From Botryococcus braunii (taxonomy: Eukaryota; Chlorophyta; Trebouxiophyceae): a stretch of 63,334 bases of DNA. The notes under the pieces are model-generated. The model did not search any database. It had not been told where the DNA came from and was given only the letters and a program-made list of their open reading frames with translations. Numbering within the stretch: position 1 is the first letter of the stretch; the number at the start of each line of letters is the position of its first letter. The position numbers were made by a program, and so were the translations under genes. The stretch is taken from NCBI GenBank assembly GCA_002005505.1, contig KV908557.1:204122-267455 (forward strand), given 5' to 3'. Of this stretch, positions 30,824 to 41,493 are shown one piece after another.

Positions 30824-31551
30824 TGTTATGATAGTGACAGAACATTTTGGTGCCTTTCCCTCAGAAGAGTAATAGTGGCCAGATCATCGTCAATTACCAG
30901 AGAGAATAGTTAGTAGAATGAGTGATCAGTGGCAGAACCCAGGAGTTCTGCCAGAACCAATCTAGACCAATTGCACGGTAATAAGGAGGGATGAGATAAT
31001 CGGACACGGTTTGCTCGAAAGGCTATAGGCTCCTGGCTCGAAGGATTGAGGCACTTGATTGGGACATCAAAAGCACTTCGGGTGTTTGCTACTTTACTGT
31101 TGCCAGTCAAGTCTCTTCACTCACAGACGACACTGCTTGTTTCTCTACGCACAACAAGAGTGTCGCCGGACTTAACACCCTCGTGCCGGGTCATACAGGT
31201 AAACTGCTGTCAAGACATCATATGAACATGAACAATGGTTTAGGAAGGGTCTAGATAAGGTATAACAGAAAGGTGTAATCGCTTAGCTCATCGGACATTG
31301 GTAATGCAGACTATCAGTAACGTTGTTGATAGAGTAGTTTGAATTGCCGAGTGACGAGAGAGAGCAATAAACATTGTAAGACTTGATTGGGACATCAAAA
31401 GCACTTCGGGTGTTTGCTACTTTACTGTTGCCAGTCAAGTCTCTTCACTCACAGACGACACTGCTTGTTTCTCTACGCACAACAAGAGTGTCGCCGGACT
31501 TAACACCCTCGTGCCGGGTCATACAGGGAACGCCAAGCACAAAAGTTCAAA
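30824..31551 (+). repeat. Copia-B 5' LTR (728 bp) with internal 146-bp duplication
   Basis: Direct copies 31053-31198 and 31381-31526 appear identical. Copy 1 is followed by GTAAACTG, a good splice-donor consensus. Copy 2 ends CATACAG followed by GG, 25 nt before the LTR end. AATAAA (31367-31372) and TGTAA (31375-31379) lie just before copy 2, the latter by 1 nt. Confidence 0.93.
31199..31526 (+). other. Predicted leader intron in Copia-B LTR (328 bp)
   Basis: It starts GTAAACTGC after CATACAG and finishes with CATACAG at the end of copy 2. It contains AATAAA, TGTAA and all of copy 2. This has the best donor consensus of the four families. It is inferred, without transcript evidence. Confidence 0.55.
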
Positions 31552-31565
31552 GGTTATGGGCCCAC
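31552..31565 (+). promoter_or_regulatory. Copia-B primer-binding site (initiator tRNA-Met anticodon arm)
   Basis: GGTTATGGGCCCAC directly after the LTR, identical to the Copia-A site. It is complementary to the anticodon stem-loop of initiator tRNA-Met. It fixes the end of the 5' LTR at 31551. Confidence 0.85.
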
Positions 31566-31617
31566 CTCTTTTCTGCTGAGGCATGAAAAATGTATGACTT
31601 GGGCAGAGTAGTCTGCG

Positions 31618-32142
31618 ATGGCGCGAACACGACAAACAGGACGTATGAGCACGGGCAGAAGTAGACCTCATCCACCTCCACCTCCTCCTCCAACATACAA
31701 CGAGCGAAGAAAGGCAGGAGGAAAGACAGGCCCACGAACGATAGACGAACGGGCATTCCTGGTGAAGGACTTCGTCCACGAAGTCCACGGACGAGGAGCA
31801 CTTACCCCACCTCAGTGGTTCCGAGAGCGTTTCCCGATTTATCCAGCATATAAATTCACTGTTTGGGAAATCTCGTTCATCAACGGAGAGCCGGGATACC
31901 TGACACGAGCAATTTTTGAGAGGTGCTTACAGCAAACAGGAGGTCCATCGCACGAAGCATATTGGACCGAGAAAGCGGCCTACGCAGCGATTGAGCTAGC
32001 TTTGAGCAGTCTGGGAGACGACTTCATTGATCATCTGATCCTCTACGGCGAAGGACAATTTGAAGTGGACGAGTGGGAAACAGAAGACGACAGTGAGGAC
32101 GAGGACGGCGACTCCAGACTGTCAGAAAGGAGCGAAGATTGA
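31618..32142 (+). CDS. Copia-B accessory ORF upstream of gag, unknown function
   Basis: An intact 174-codon frame from ATG 31618 to TGA 32140, between the primer-binding site and gag (which starts 15 nt later). The N-terminus is basic and Pro-rich (MARTRQTGRMSTGRSRP, then seven Pro). The middle (residues 50-135) looks globular, with FPIYPAYKFTVWEISFING, IFERCLQQTGG and AAIELALSSLGDDFIDHLIL. The C-terminus is strongly acidic (EDDSEDEDGD). I do not recognise the family. A small globular protein with an acidic tail at the start of the genomic RNA could be a regulator or chaperone, but that is a guess. Copia-A may hold a broken homologue at 17540-17813. Being the first ORF, it would be translated before gag unless leaky scanning or reinitiation applies. 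Confidence 0.6.
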   Translation: MARTRQTGRMSTGRSRPHPPPPPPPTYNERRKAGGKTGPRTIDERAFLVKDFVHEVHGRGALTPPQWFRERFPIYPAYKFTVWEISFINGEPGYLTRAIFERCLQQTGGPSHEAYWTEKAAYAAIELALSSLGDDFIDHLILYGEGQFEVDEWETEDDSEDEDGDSRLSERSED

Positions 32143-32157
32143 CAGGGTCCGAACAGC

Positions 32158-35100
32158 ATGAAGAAGAAGGGTACGAGCACCAGTGAAGCATCAAAGTCAG
32201 CGGACGAGGAATCAACATCAACCCCCACGCGAGAGCCATGCACACCCAGTACCTCCAAGGGTGAGGGAGACAGTCTTCCCAAGGTTATTGCCACGCAAGT
32301 AAAGGTCCATATCAAGCTATTGCGTCATGGTCAGAACTTTATAGTGTGGGATAATGCATTCACTGCTGCTAATAGTGCAAAAGGTTCCCTACCTGCTATT
32401 CAAGAAGCCATGCCTGGTACAATTCACAATGCTGCTGCTATGCTACTGATCTATGAATCAGTACCAGAAGAATGGTTGGGGGAGCTGTCTAGCAAGCCAT
32501 CTGCTTATGATGCCTACGTATTTATATGCAAGAAATTTGTTGGTGGACACAACCCTCAAGCCAATGCAGACTGGCTGAAGGAGATGGCAAGGGGCATGAA
32601 GAGAGGGGAAACTATCTCCCAGTATGTGTCCAGGATGATCAATCTGAAGAGCTGCCTGAAACGTAACGGACATGATCTCCTGGATGGTCATGTGGCAACC
32701 CAGATAGTGCAGGGACTTCCAGCAGCAGCCAACCCACCAGGATTGCTACCCACTGCAGTTGCTCAGCCTTTGGACCAGCTGGCAGATCTGATCTCCACCA
32801 CAGCAGAGGCCTCAGGGTATAATGATGATGGGGAGCAACAGGCAGTGGTCATGATGGCTCAGCCTACCCCACCTGCCCCAGTAACTGCACCGACAGCATG
32901 TGCGCTGAACCAACCCAAGCAGCCAGCAGAGGGGGAAGCAAAGGGAGAGATAAAGGGGACCTGCAACTACTGCCACAAAAGGGGGCACTTCTGGCGAGAC
33001 TGCCGCAAGAGGCAGAGGGATGCAGACACCCAGAGGAACGTAGTTGCAGCTGTACAGCAGCTAGCTGGCATGTGGCCTCAGGGCCAATTCCCTGGAGTAC
33101 CTCAGCCACCCCCAACTGTGCAGCATGCCTTCCCGGGAGCTGGAGCATTCCCACTGTTGCATCCACCACATGGCCCTCCTTCTCCCCCTTCAGAAGGTAT
33201 GCCATACGTAGTGTCCTACAATGTGCTGGACTCTCACTGCAATAGACAGTCCAAACAGTCTTGGCTTGTGGATAGTGGAGCGTCAGTGCACCTTGTGAAC
33301 AGCCTATCCCTGCTGCATGCCCCCACTGTACATACCAAACCTATTCCCCTTCAACTTGCCACCTCAGATGCAACAGGAGGAATCATTGCCACTGGCTCAG
33401 TCTGTCTGTTGTCCTCACTGCACGTACCACTGTGGCTGCATCATGTGCAGTGTGTTCCTTCAGCTACAACCAATATCCTGTCAGTATCTGCTGCGCTTCG
33501 TGATGGTGCCTGCCTCGCCACAGACGGTGTGGGCAGCTTTACAGCAGTGACAGGCCCAAATGGGTGGAGGATGCCAGTGAGTGCAGAGAATGGTTTGTAT
33601 TATGTACACAACTGTGTGCCTGTGACTGCAAGTAAAACCCCATGCTCAGTAACAGCTGCCCTGAAGAGGAAAAGTAAGAAAAGCCTGAAGCACGACTGCA
33701 CTAGACGGTTCCTGTGGCACAGCAGACTGGGACACCCTGGAGAACCATGGATGCTACGGCTGAGCAACGAGCAATTGGTCACTGGCCTGGACACACATCT
33801 CCCTCCTTGTGAAAAATGCCCCAAGTACTGTGAAGCCTGTATTGAGGGGAAGCATGCACGCCCACCGTTTGGGGAAAGTTCCAGACCTGCAGTGAACCCC
33901 CTTGACAGAATTCACATTGATACTGTGGGTCCTATATCTCCAGCTGCAATTACTGGAGAACGGTATTGGGTGACAGTAGTTGATGAAGCATCAGGATGGA
34001 AAGCAGCTTTGCCAGTTAAATCAAAGGAGGTCATTGGAGCTGTTGTCAGGGATCTTGTCCTGTTTTGGCAGACAGAACGAAGGACCACTGTGAAATGCAT
34101 TCGGTGTGACAGGGGGACTGAATTTGTTAATACCAAATTCAAGGAGTTCTGTGCATCTCAGGGCACTAAACTGGAGATGTCAGCACCATATACCCCGCAA
34201 CAGAATGGAATAGCTGAGCGAGCCAACAGAACCCTCAAGGAGCGAACCAGGACACTTCTCAACTTTGCAGCAGCCAGTCCCGTGATGTGGAAAGAGGCAC
34301 TGGAGACAGCTTGCACCCTTGTGAACATGGGACCCAGCTCAGGCAGGCCTCTTACCCCCTGTGAAATGTTTATGGGATACAAACCTGATGTCTCCCTCCT
34401 ACGTACCTGGGGATGTCTGGCATTCGTGCATGTTCCAGACCAGCAGAGGGGTGTATTTGCTCCTAAGGCAGTACCCGGGATGTTCACTGGATATTCACCA
34501 GTGTCCAAGGCATATCGAATCTATCTAGGAGGAGGGGTCTGGCGGGAGAGCAGAGATGTGGAATTTGTGGAGCACATTCGGGGGGCCTCCAGAGTAGGAC
34601 TACACATTCTGCCTGGACAGCCACAGATGTTTTCATATCCAGAAGGTTTGCACCTCCAGCAGTGGGATAGTGAACTTCCTGCTGATCCCATCCAGCCCCA
34701 CACTCAAGATGGCAGGATCAGCATACCCAGCTCCAGCAACAGACCTGACAGCACCCTCCCAGAAGCCCCTGACGAGGCTGCAACCGAGCCTGCCTGTCAG
34801 GGGAAGTGCCTCCTGGAGGAAGGTGCCTCAGATTTTGCCACTGGATCACCGGGAGGAACTCACCAGCTGGACCTGGACCAGTCCGGCATGCTGGAGACTC
34901 TTCGTAGAATGGCAAGAGGGAATCCCGACAGCGAAGAACACCAACGGTGTTTGGGGCGAGCACAGCAGACACTCCGAGCCCCGCAGCCTGACAACGAAGG
35001 CCAGCAGCCGGATGGATTGACAAGATCACAACGCTATGAGCAGCGCACTGCTGCTCGAGAGCTCCTGCTGGCACAGGAGAAGGGCGAGAGCTGTGAGCGA

Positions 35101-37882
35101 GGGGGGTTGACTGAATGTGACACCGAGTCACAGGGACCAGGGGAAGTGCAGGAAAGAGGTCAGAATCCTGAGAGCCCTGCATCACATGTGAGCGATGAGA
35201 GGGGGACAGTCTTTGATCAGACTGAAAATGGTCCAAGCGAGCTGAGTTGCCTGGGTGGGACCTGCTCAGTACCTGAGGAAATTGTTAGAGATGGGAGCTC
35301 TGTCTGTAATGCCCAGAGACAATGTGGTGCCAGCCACGCAAGTGTGGGCTATGCTTGTGAGTGTGCTGCTGGGCCTGCGCCCCAGCGCTCATGTTTGGCA
35401 GGGAGCAGACAGAGAGAGAGAGAGACATGGGCACAGTCCCAAGACAGACCAAGAGCTCATGCCATGCAGTGTGGTTCAAATGCCTGTGAGAGTCCAGACG
35501 GGACTGCAAACCGTCAGCCATGTGAGAGTGTGTCAGAGGAGGTGAATCGGAAGCCTAGACAGTGTGAGAATTCGCCCAATTACAAGAGCTTTCCGAGAGG
35601 TACCTGTGTTTGGGAGGATGATGTGAGAGAGACTGGCAGCAAGCTTGAGAGGGCAAGTTGTGAGTCTAAGAGAGAGAAAGATCAGAGAGGAGGGTCTGGA
35701 TCACTCCCCACAGTCCCTTCGTGCAGTGCGGCGATATTCAGCGAAAGAGTAGTGGGTGACAGTGAGAGTAATAGTAAGCCAGATCAGGGGAAGCACACTG
35801 GTGTGCGATTTGGGAAGATTAGTGTGCCTTCCAGTTTAAAGGAAGCCCAGCAGTCCCCACAGTGGGAATATTAGAAGGCTGCAATGCAGGAGGAGCAAAA
35901 CTCCTTAGATGCTCATGAGGTGATGGAGTTTGTTCCAAGACCTCGTGGTCACAAAGTAATCCCTGTTCACTGGATTTTCTCAGTGAAAATGGATGCTCAT
36001 GGTAATGTGCTCAGATTCAAGGCTAGGCTGGTGGCTCAAGGGTGCAGGCAAATTCCAGGAGTAGATGTAATGGAGGTATTCGCTCCCACCAGCAGTTATG
36101 GGTCTAGAAGAGCTTTGCTGTCAGTAGCTGCACAGGAGGGTCTTGAAATTCACCAGGTGGATGTCAAGACTGCCTTTCTAAATGGTGAATTAGAGGAGGA
36201 GGTCTATGTCACACAACCTCCTGGGTTTGAGAATGGGGATGGGAACACTGTGTGTCGCTTGAAGAAGGCTCTGTATGGCCTGAAGCAAGCTCCAAGGGCA
36301 TGGCATAAGACCCTTAATGAGAAGCTACATACCATGGGGTATGAGGTGTGCAAGAGTGATGCTGGGGTTTATGTGAAATGCTCTGTGGATGGAGGGAAAT
36401 CCTTTGTGCTGATCTATGTTGATGATCTATTGATAGTTTCAAAGGGCATGAGTGAGATTGAGAGAGTGAAAGGGTTGCTGAAGCAGGAGTTTACCATTCA
36501 TGATCTAGGAGAGGTGAAAGATTTCTTGGGCTGTCAAGTAATGAGAGATAGAGAGAAAGGGTTGATTTCTCTGAGCTGCATCCCCAAGATTGATGCCCTA
36601 GTGGAGAAATTTGGGCTGGATCTGGAGTCTGTGGGGCCTGACACCCCTATGACTAAGGATTTTGTGGCCACACAGCAACCTATGTCTAAGGACAACAGTG
36701 CCAGCATTGGAGCTGGGAGTCCCTTACCACCAGGTCACAGATATTGTGAACTGGTTGGGTCACTGTTGTACATTGCCAACACTACCAGGCCTGATATTTC
36801 CCAGGCTGTGGGAGTGCTTTCCAGGTATAGGATTACTCCTACCACTGCTCACTGGAATGAAGCAATCAGAGTGTTGAAATATCTGATGGCTACCAGGGAT
36901 CTTGTGTTAGTACTTGGAGGGAAGGACACAGAGCTGGAGGGCTTTGTGGATGCAGATTATGGTGGTGATCAGGATCACAGGTTTTCCACTACTGGTTACG
37001 TAATTCGTGTGTTTGGAGGAGCAGTAGTTTGGGGAAGCAAAAAGCAGTCTGCAGTGGCCACATCCACTGTAGAGGCTGAGTTTATGGCGGCAAGTGCAGC
37101 TGTCAAAGAGGCAAATTGGATGAAGGGATTCCTGGAAGAAATTGGTATTTCTCCATGGATTGTGAAGATCCACTGTGATAATCAGGGATGCATCAATCAT
37201 CTCAGAAATCCAGTGTTCTCTAAACATACCAAGCACATCGCAATCAGCTTCCATTTTGCACGGGAAGCTATTGCGTTGGGTCAGGTGTGATGGAATGTAG
37301 GGATTTCCCGGCATTTCTGGACATTTCCCTTACCCCCTAGCCTAGGCGCACATGTGGCGCACATGTCGTACGAGCAACGCGAGTACGCACGTGCCTAGCG
37401 TCTAGCCTTGGCTTCCTAGCCGTCGAATTCCATTGGATAGTTATGGACGTTACTCTCATAGTAGGATTCTAGGATATTTTCTAGATACTATTGTAGAGGT
37501 TTGGTGGACTAGTGCGCTACCATTGGAGGAACGTGAACACACGATCACGAACCACGGGAAGGAACGGATAGAGACGTAAGCCACGGGAAGACACGCACTC
37601 AGGTAATTTGGAAGCTTAGTAGACCACAAGTAGGGAGTGGAAGCTCCGTGAGGTGGGGGTTACTTGTAATTGGAAAGAGCGTCCAACTTGTCGGCCATCC
37701 GGCCTTGTCTCTCTCTCTCTCACAACTTGGAAATTCTCCCTAACTTGTGCATTCTACGACATCAGGTGGATGTAAAATACGTCCCTTCTGCAAGGAATGT
37801 AGAAAATATATTCACGAAGCCTCTGACAAGGCAGGTATTTCAGGGACATCGTGAGGCTCTGGGGTTGGCCAAGTTTTTGTGA
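32158..37882 (+). pseudogene. Copia-B gag-pol polyprotein (one nonsense codon, one LTR insertion)
   Basis: A single frame from ATG 32158. Domains: copia gag (FIVWDNAF, ALRD-type helices, LKEMARGMKRG); zinc knuckle CNYCHKRGHFWRDC (about 32960-33000); protease WLVDSGASVHLV (about 33262); integrase HHCC (LWHSRLGHPG) and DDE core (HIDTVGP, RCDRGTEF, NGIAERANR); acidic linker with RERERE; reverse transcriptase VIPVHWIFSVK... with catalytic YVDD near 36416; RNase H (FVDADYGGDQD, STVEAEF). TAG at 35872-35874 replaces a Trp present in Copia-A (QWEF-W versus QWEY-stop); the same frame resumes at once. RNase H is split at 37285 by the solo LTR and resumes at 37767 (DVKYVPSARNVENIFTKPL), ending at 37882. 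Unlike Copia-A, gag and pol are in one phase. Confidence 0.93.
37286..37761 (+). repeat. Solo LTR of the Gypsy-H family (476 bp)
   Basis: Begins TGTGATGGAATG and ends TCTACGACA, flanked by the direct repeat TCAGG (37281-37285 and 37762-37766). It is the reverse complement of the Gypsy-H LTRs as they appear on the plus strand, with the same length and no difference I noticed. A solo LTR with intact target duplication implies LTR-LTR recombination after insertion. Confidence 0.95.
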
Positions 37883-37886
37883 GGAA

Positions 37887-37900
37887 AAGGCAAGGGGAAG
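37887..37900 (+). promoter_or_regulatory. Copia-B polypurine tract
   Basis: AAGGCAAGGGGAAG immediately precedes the TG of the 3' LTR and shares its core with Copia-A. Confidence 0.8.
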
Positions 37901-38628
37901 TGTTATGATAGTGACAGAACATTTTGGTGCCTTTCCCTCAGAAGAGTAATAGTGGCCAGATCATCGTCAATTACCAGAGAGAATAGTTAGTAGAATGAGT
38001 GATCAGTGGCAGAACCCAGGAGTTCTGCCAGAACCAATCTAGACCAATTGCACGGTAATAAGGAGGGATGAGATAATCGGACACGGTTTGCTCGAAAGGC
38101 TATAGGCTCCTGGCTCGAAGGATTGAGGCACTTGATTGGGACATCAAAAGCACTTCGGGTGTTTGCTACTTTACTGTTGCCAGTCAAGTCTCTTCACTCA
38201 CAGACGACACTGCTTGTTTCTCTACGCACAACAAGAGTGTCGCCGGACTTAACACCCTCGTGCCGGGTCATACAGGTAAACTGCTGTCAAGACATCATAT
38301 GAACATGAACAATGGTTTAGGAAGGGTCTAGATAAGGTATAACAGAAAGGTGTAATCGCTTAGCTCATCGGACATTGGTAATGCAGACTATCAGTAACGT
38401 TGTTGATAGAGTAGTTTGAATTGCCGAGTGACGAGAGAGAGCAATAAACATTGTAAGACTTGATTGGGACATCAAAAGCACTTCGGGTGTTTGCTACTTT
38501 ACTGTTGCCAGTCAAGTCTCTTCACTCACAGACGACACTGCTTGTTTCTCTACGCACAACAAGAGTGTCGCCGGACTTAACACCCTCGTGCCGGGTCATA
38601 CAGGGAACGCCAAGCACAAAAGTTCACA
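37901..38628 (+). repeat. Copia-B 3' LTR (728 bp)
   Basis: Matches the 5' LTR throughout, including both 146-bp copies. It ends AAGTTCACA and is followed by the target duplication GTTTT. Confidence 0.93.
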
Positions 38629-38633
38629 GTTTT

Positions 38634-38814
38634 AGCTCATCGGACACTGGTAACACAGACTATCGATAGTTACGTAGATTGTAACGGTCTCCTCGTATTG
38701 CTGTAGTCATAGCTTCCGCCTGTGACATGTGGGGATTCTACTCGTTACCCGTTACAAGTGCTCCACCGGCTCTTGGCGGGATATTCCTAGCTGGCTCCTA
38801 TGTATTCGTTTATT
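38634..38814. other. Remainder of B-prime LTR and unassigned sequence
   Basis: To about 38684 the sequence matches the spacer of the B-family LTR and ends at a TGTAA motif (38680-38684). The following 130 bp up to the Copia-C LTR match nothing else in the window and contain no gene. B-prime's second copy is not recognisable here. Confidence 0.5.
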
Positions 38815-39579
38815 TGATGTCAATTTGATCAAAAACAGTTTCAGGATTCCTGCATAGCAAGCGACAGCTGAGTTAATGCAGGCAAAGGACGGTGCCAAAC
38901 GGAAATACAGAGGTCCGACTTGAGGCACCGGAGACAGCAATCGAATGTCTATTACATATATCAAACTATACAATAAAGCTCGAAACAACTAAACGCACCT
39001 GCATAGCAAGCGACAGCTGACTTAATGCAGGCAAAGGACGGTGCCAAACGGAAATACAGAGGTCCGACTTGAGGCACCGGAGACAGCAATCGAATGTCTG
39101 AGGATACGACTCTGTCTCTACCCCTTTATCAACATAGAATCGTTGTTCCGTGCAAAACAGATTCCTACTGACAGAATACTACTTGCCAGAATGCTATATG
39201 CCGCGTCGATCGGCCCAGTCGATCAGCTCCGTCGACACTTATGGACAGAAATACTTCTACGCCTTCTCGATCGGCCTCGTCGACTCATTCCTAAAATAAC
39301 CGATCGTACTTAAAAACAAGTACACTTTGCGGCCAATTGTTTATTGTACGTGTCCGATCGACTCGTACTTCGAAATCGACCGAATCAACAAGAGTCCGAA
39401 ACATCCGTTGTCGTCCTAAAATATCCGTATCTCTAAGAACCTCCGGATGTTACGAAAAACCCCAATTTTTGCAAAGTAAGATAACTGTTCATTATTGTAG
39501 GGCCATAAACTAAGTTTCATACGAACATGCAACTTATGCTAAGACATTATATGTCCAATAAAAGATGTCTTTGCCAACA
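38815..39579 (-). repeat. Copia-C (minus-strand copy) 3' LTR, 765 bp
   Basis: Minus-strand ends TGTTGGCA...GACATCA, with polypurine tract CATGAGGGGAGG at 39580-39591. Internal copies 38999-39099 (copy 1) and 38850-38950 (copy 2) differ by one base. Copy 1 is followed on the minus strand by GTGCGTTTAG (donor-like). TGTAA (38952-38956, read on the minus strand) precedes copy 2 by 1 nt. Copy 2 ends GCAG, 35 nt before the LTR end. Confidence 0.88.
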
Positions 39580-39859
39580 CCTCCCCTCATGTGAAGTACG
39601 AAACGTTTATGCAATTCATTAACTGGTAACATTTTAAGGCTATTGAGCATCAAGTAAATCATCAGATGTTGCAATGGCTCGGTGCTCCAAACCGTGTCAG
39701 CCACAAACCCCTTGACATCCAGCCACCAAATGACCCCCCCTCTGTTTTATTGGGTGCGGTGTCACCTCCCCCTTCTTCAAGGTGGGTTTATGGTGGGGAG
39801 TATCTGTTGATGCGCAGGGTGTCTGATTTACTTTGATAGTCAAAAGCACAATAAAAAAA

Positions 39860-40061
39860 TCATTTCATTCCTGCCATCTCCCTGAACTTAACAAATGAGG
39901 CTTTTGGAAGAATTTTGGTGAACATATCAGCAACATTTTCTGATGTGTGGATGTATTGAGGATTAATGTTCCCCTTGACCACTTCACCCCTGACTCTGTG
40001 ATAGCGGACTCCAATCTGCTTCGTCCTGGGTGAAATGGGTATGCCTCTAATGTTGGCCAGG
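39860..40061 (-). pseudogene. Copia-C (minus copy) C-terminal end of RNase H
   Basis: Reads NIRGIPISPRTKQIGVRYH... to ENVADMFTKILPKASFVKFREMAGMK-stop on the minus strand, nearly identical to the plus-strand Copia-C. Upstream of 40061 (target duplication CCAGG, 40057-40061) the frame runs into the Gypsy-H LTR; the true continuation is at 47490. The 3' UTR spans 39592-39859. Confidence 0.9.
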
Positions 40062-40537
40062 TGTCGTAGAATGCACAAGTTAGGGAGAATTTCCAAGTTG
40101 TGAGAGAGAGAGAGACAAGGCCGGATGGCCGACAAGTTGGACGCTCTTTCCAATTACAAGTAACCCCCACCTCACGGAGCTTCCACTCCCTACTTGTGGT
40201 CTACTAAGCTTCCAAATTACCTGAGTGCGTGTCTTCCCGTGGCTTACGTCTCTATCCGTTCCTTCCCGTGGTTCGTGATCGTGTGTTCACGTTCCTCCAA
40301 TGGTAGCGCACTAGTCCACCAAACCTCTACAATAGTATCTAGAAAATATCCTAGAATCCTACTATGAGAGTAACGTCCATAACTATCCAATGGAATTCGA
40401 CGGCTAGGAAGCCAAGGCTAGACGCTAGGCACGTGCGTACTCGCGTTGCTCGTACGACATGTGCGCCACATGTGCGCCTAGGCTAGGGGGTAAGGGAAAT
40501 GTCCAGAAATGCCGGGAAATCCCTACATTCCATCACA
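40062..40537 (-). repeat. Gypsy-H 3' LTR (476 bp)
   Basis: Plus-strand ends TGTCGTAG...CCATCACA; read along the element it begins TGTGATGG and ends CTACGACA. It contains an (AG)-rich tract near 40104 and matches the 5' LTR and the solo LTR at 37286. Confidence 0.95.
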
Positions 40538-40552
40538 TCATCCCCCCCTTAA
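40538..40552 (-). promoter_or_regulatory. Gypsy-H polypurine tract
   Basis: On the minus strand TTAAGGGGGGGATGA directly precedes the LTR. The run of seven G after AA is the typical plus-strand primer. Confidence 0.75.
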
Positions 40553-41493
40553 TTCCTGCATGTCCTCATGCAGCCACATACACACATACAGTAGACCACA
40601 ATTATAAGGGAATGGTCGTCACCGAACGGCCCATCCACCAGCGCCGTTAGACCCTTGCCGAATGGGTTACATTAGGGTCCCCGCCTCCAAGTTATTCCCC
40701 TATCATCCCAAGCAATTGACTAAAGCGTCCATTTTTTTTTTTGTTTTTTTTTTAAATTTATTTATTAGGTGTGCTTTATTTTAGTCCTAAGTACAATACT
40801 GTACGATACGATACGACACGGTACTATAATTACGATAAATTACGGCGAACTACGACGAACGTTCGCCTTATTCCTTTCGAACTATCCAAGTCCGCCTTTA
40901 TTGACACATCCATATTTATTATTTATTAAAACAATACAATGCTTGTGACACAACCGATAAACAATCCGAACAAGATAAATATGACACAGGTGTAGCTCAG
41001 TCCACAATGCTTTCCTAAAGTGGCTATCCATACAACACAGTTTCTTTATGATACATTGTCCATACTGTACACATACTGTACACATAAGGTACACATATAG
41101 TACATAGAAAGAAATCCATCCCAAGATGCCAAGTAGTCCATATCCAAGGGTTCCAAGTAGCCCATAGCCAAGGGTTCCAAGTAGCCCATAGCCAAGGGTT
41201 CCAAGTCACTTCTGTACTTCAAGCCCACGTCCCAAGTGCTAGTTAAGCAGACTGCGGTTGCGCGCCATGTGTACTTCAATTCCTATCCCTGAATGCAGAA
41301 CCCCGAGTTCAATGCATCGAAGCGGTATGAGGCCTCATGCCACACATACCGAGGTAGGCAACCTACCCCGTCCCTTGTCCCAAAGTACACAAGATATACA
41401 GTCCCTACCATAGGTCCCGTCCCATGTATTCCCAGACACCAGGTGGGAACTCCACAAGTGGAATGAGGGGGACAACCGTCCGGAGGGGCCCGT
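40553..41493 (-). other. Gypsy-H 3' UTR, non-coding
   Basis: About 940 bp between the pol stop and the polypurine tract. No gene. It holds a T-rich run near 40733-40760, a cluster of GTACACAT-like repeats near 41068-41104 (one containing CATAAGGTAC), and a 24-bp tandem repeat at 41137-41208. Confidence 0.7.
41137..41208. repeat. 24-bp tandem repeat, three units, in Gypsy-H 3' UTR
   Basis: Three units of the form CCCATAGCCAAGGGTTCCAA plus GTAG; the first unit has TCCATATCC at its start and the last ends GTCA. A degenerate fourth unit may precede them near 41120. Confidence 0.85.

Larger units (their letters stand above)
30824..38628 (+). mobile_element. Copia-B: full-length copia retrotransposon with nested solo LTR
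   Basis: It has 728-bp LTRs (30824-31551 and 37901-38628), a primer-binding site, an extra ORF upstream of gag, gag-pol, a polypurine tract, and the 5-bp target duplication GTTTT (30819-30823 and 38629-38633). It is disabled by one nonsense codon (35872) and by a 476-bp gypsy solo LTR in RNase H (37286-37761). The LTRs look nearly identical; the one difference I noticed is CAAA versus CACA at the extreme end. Confidence 0.93.

Noticed and set aside
40882..41279. Trp-rich minus-strand frames with a WNPWLWAT repeat
   Set aside because: Produced by the 24-bp tandem repeat in the Gypsy-H 3' UTR, far beyond the pol stop.
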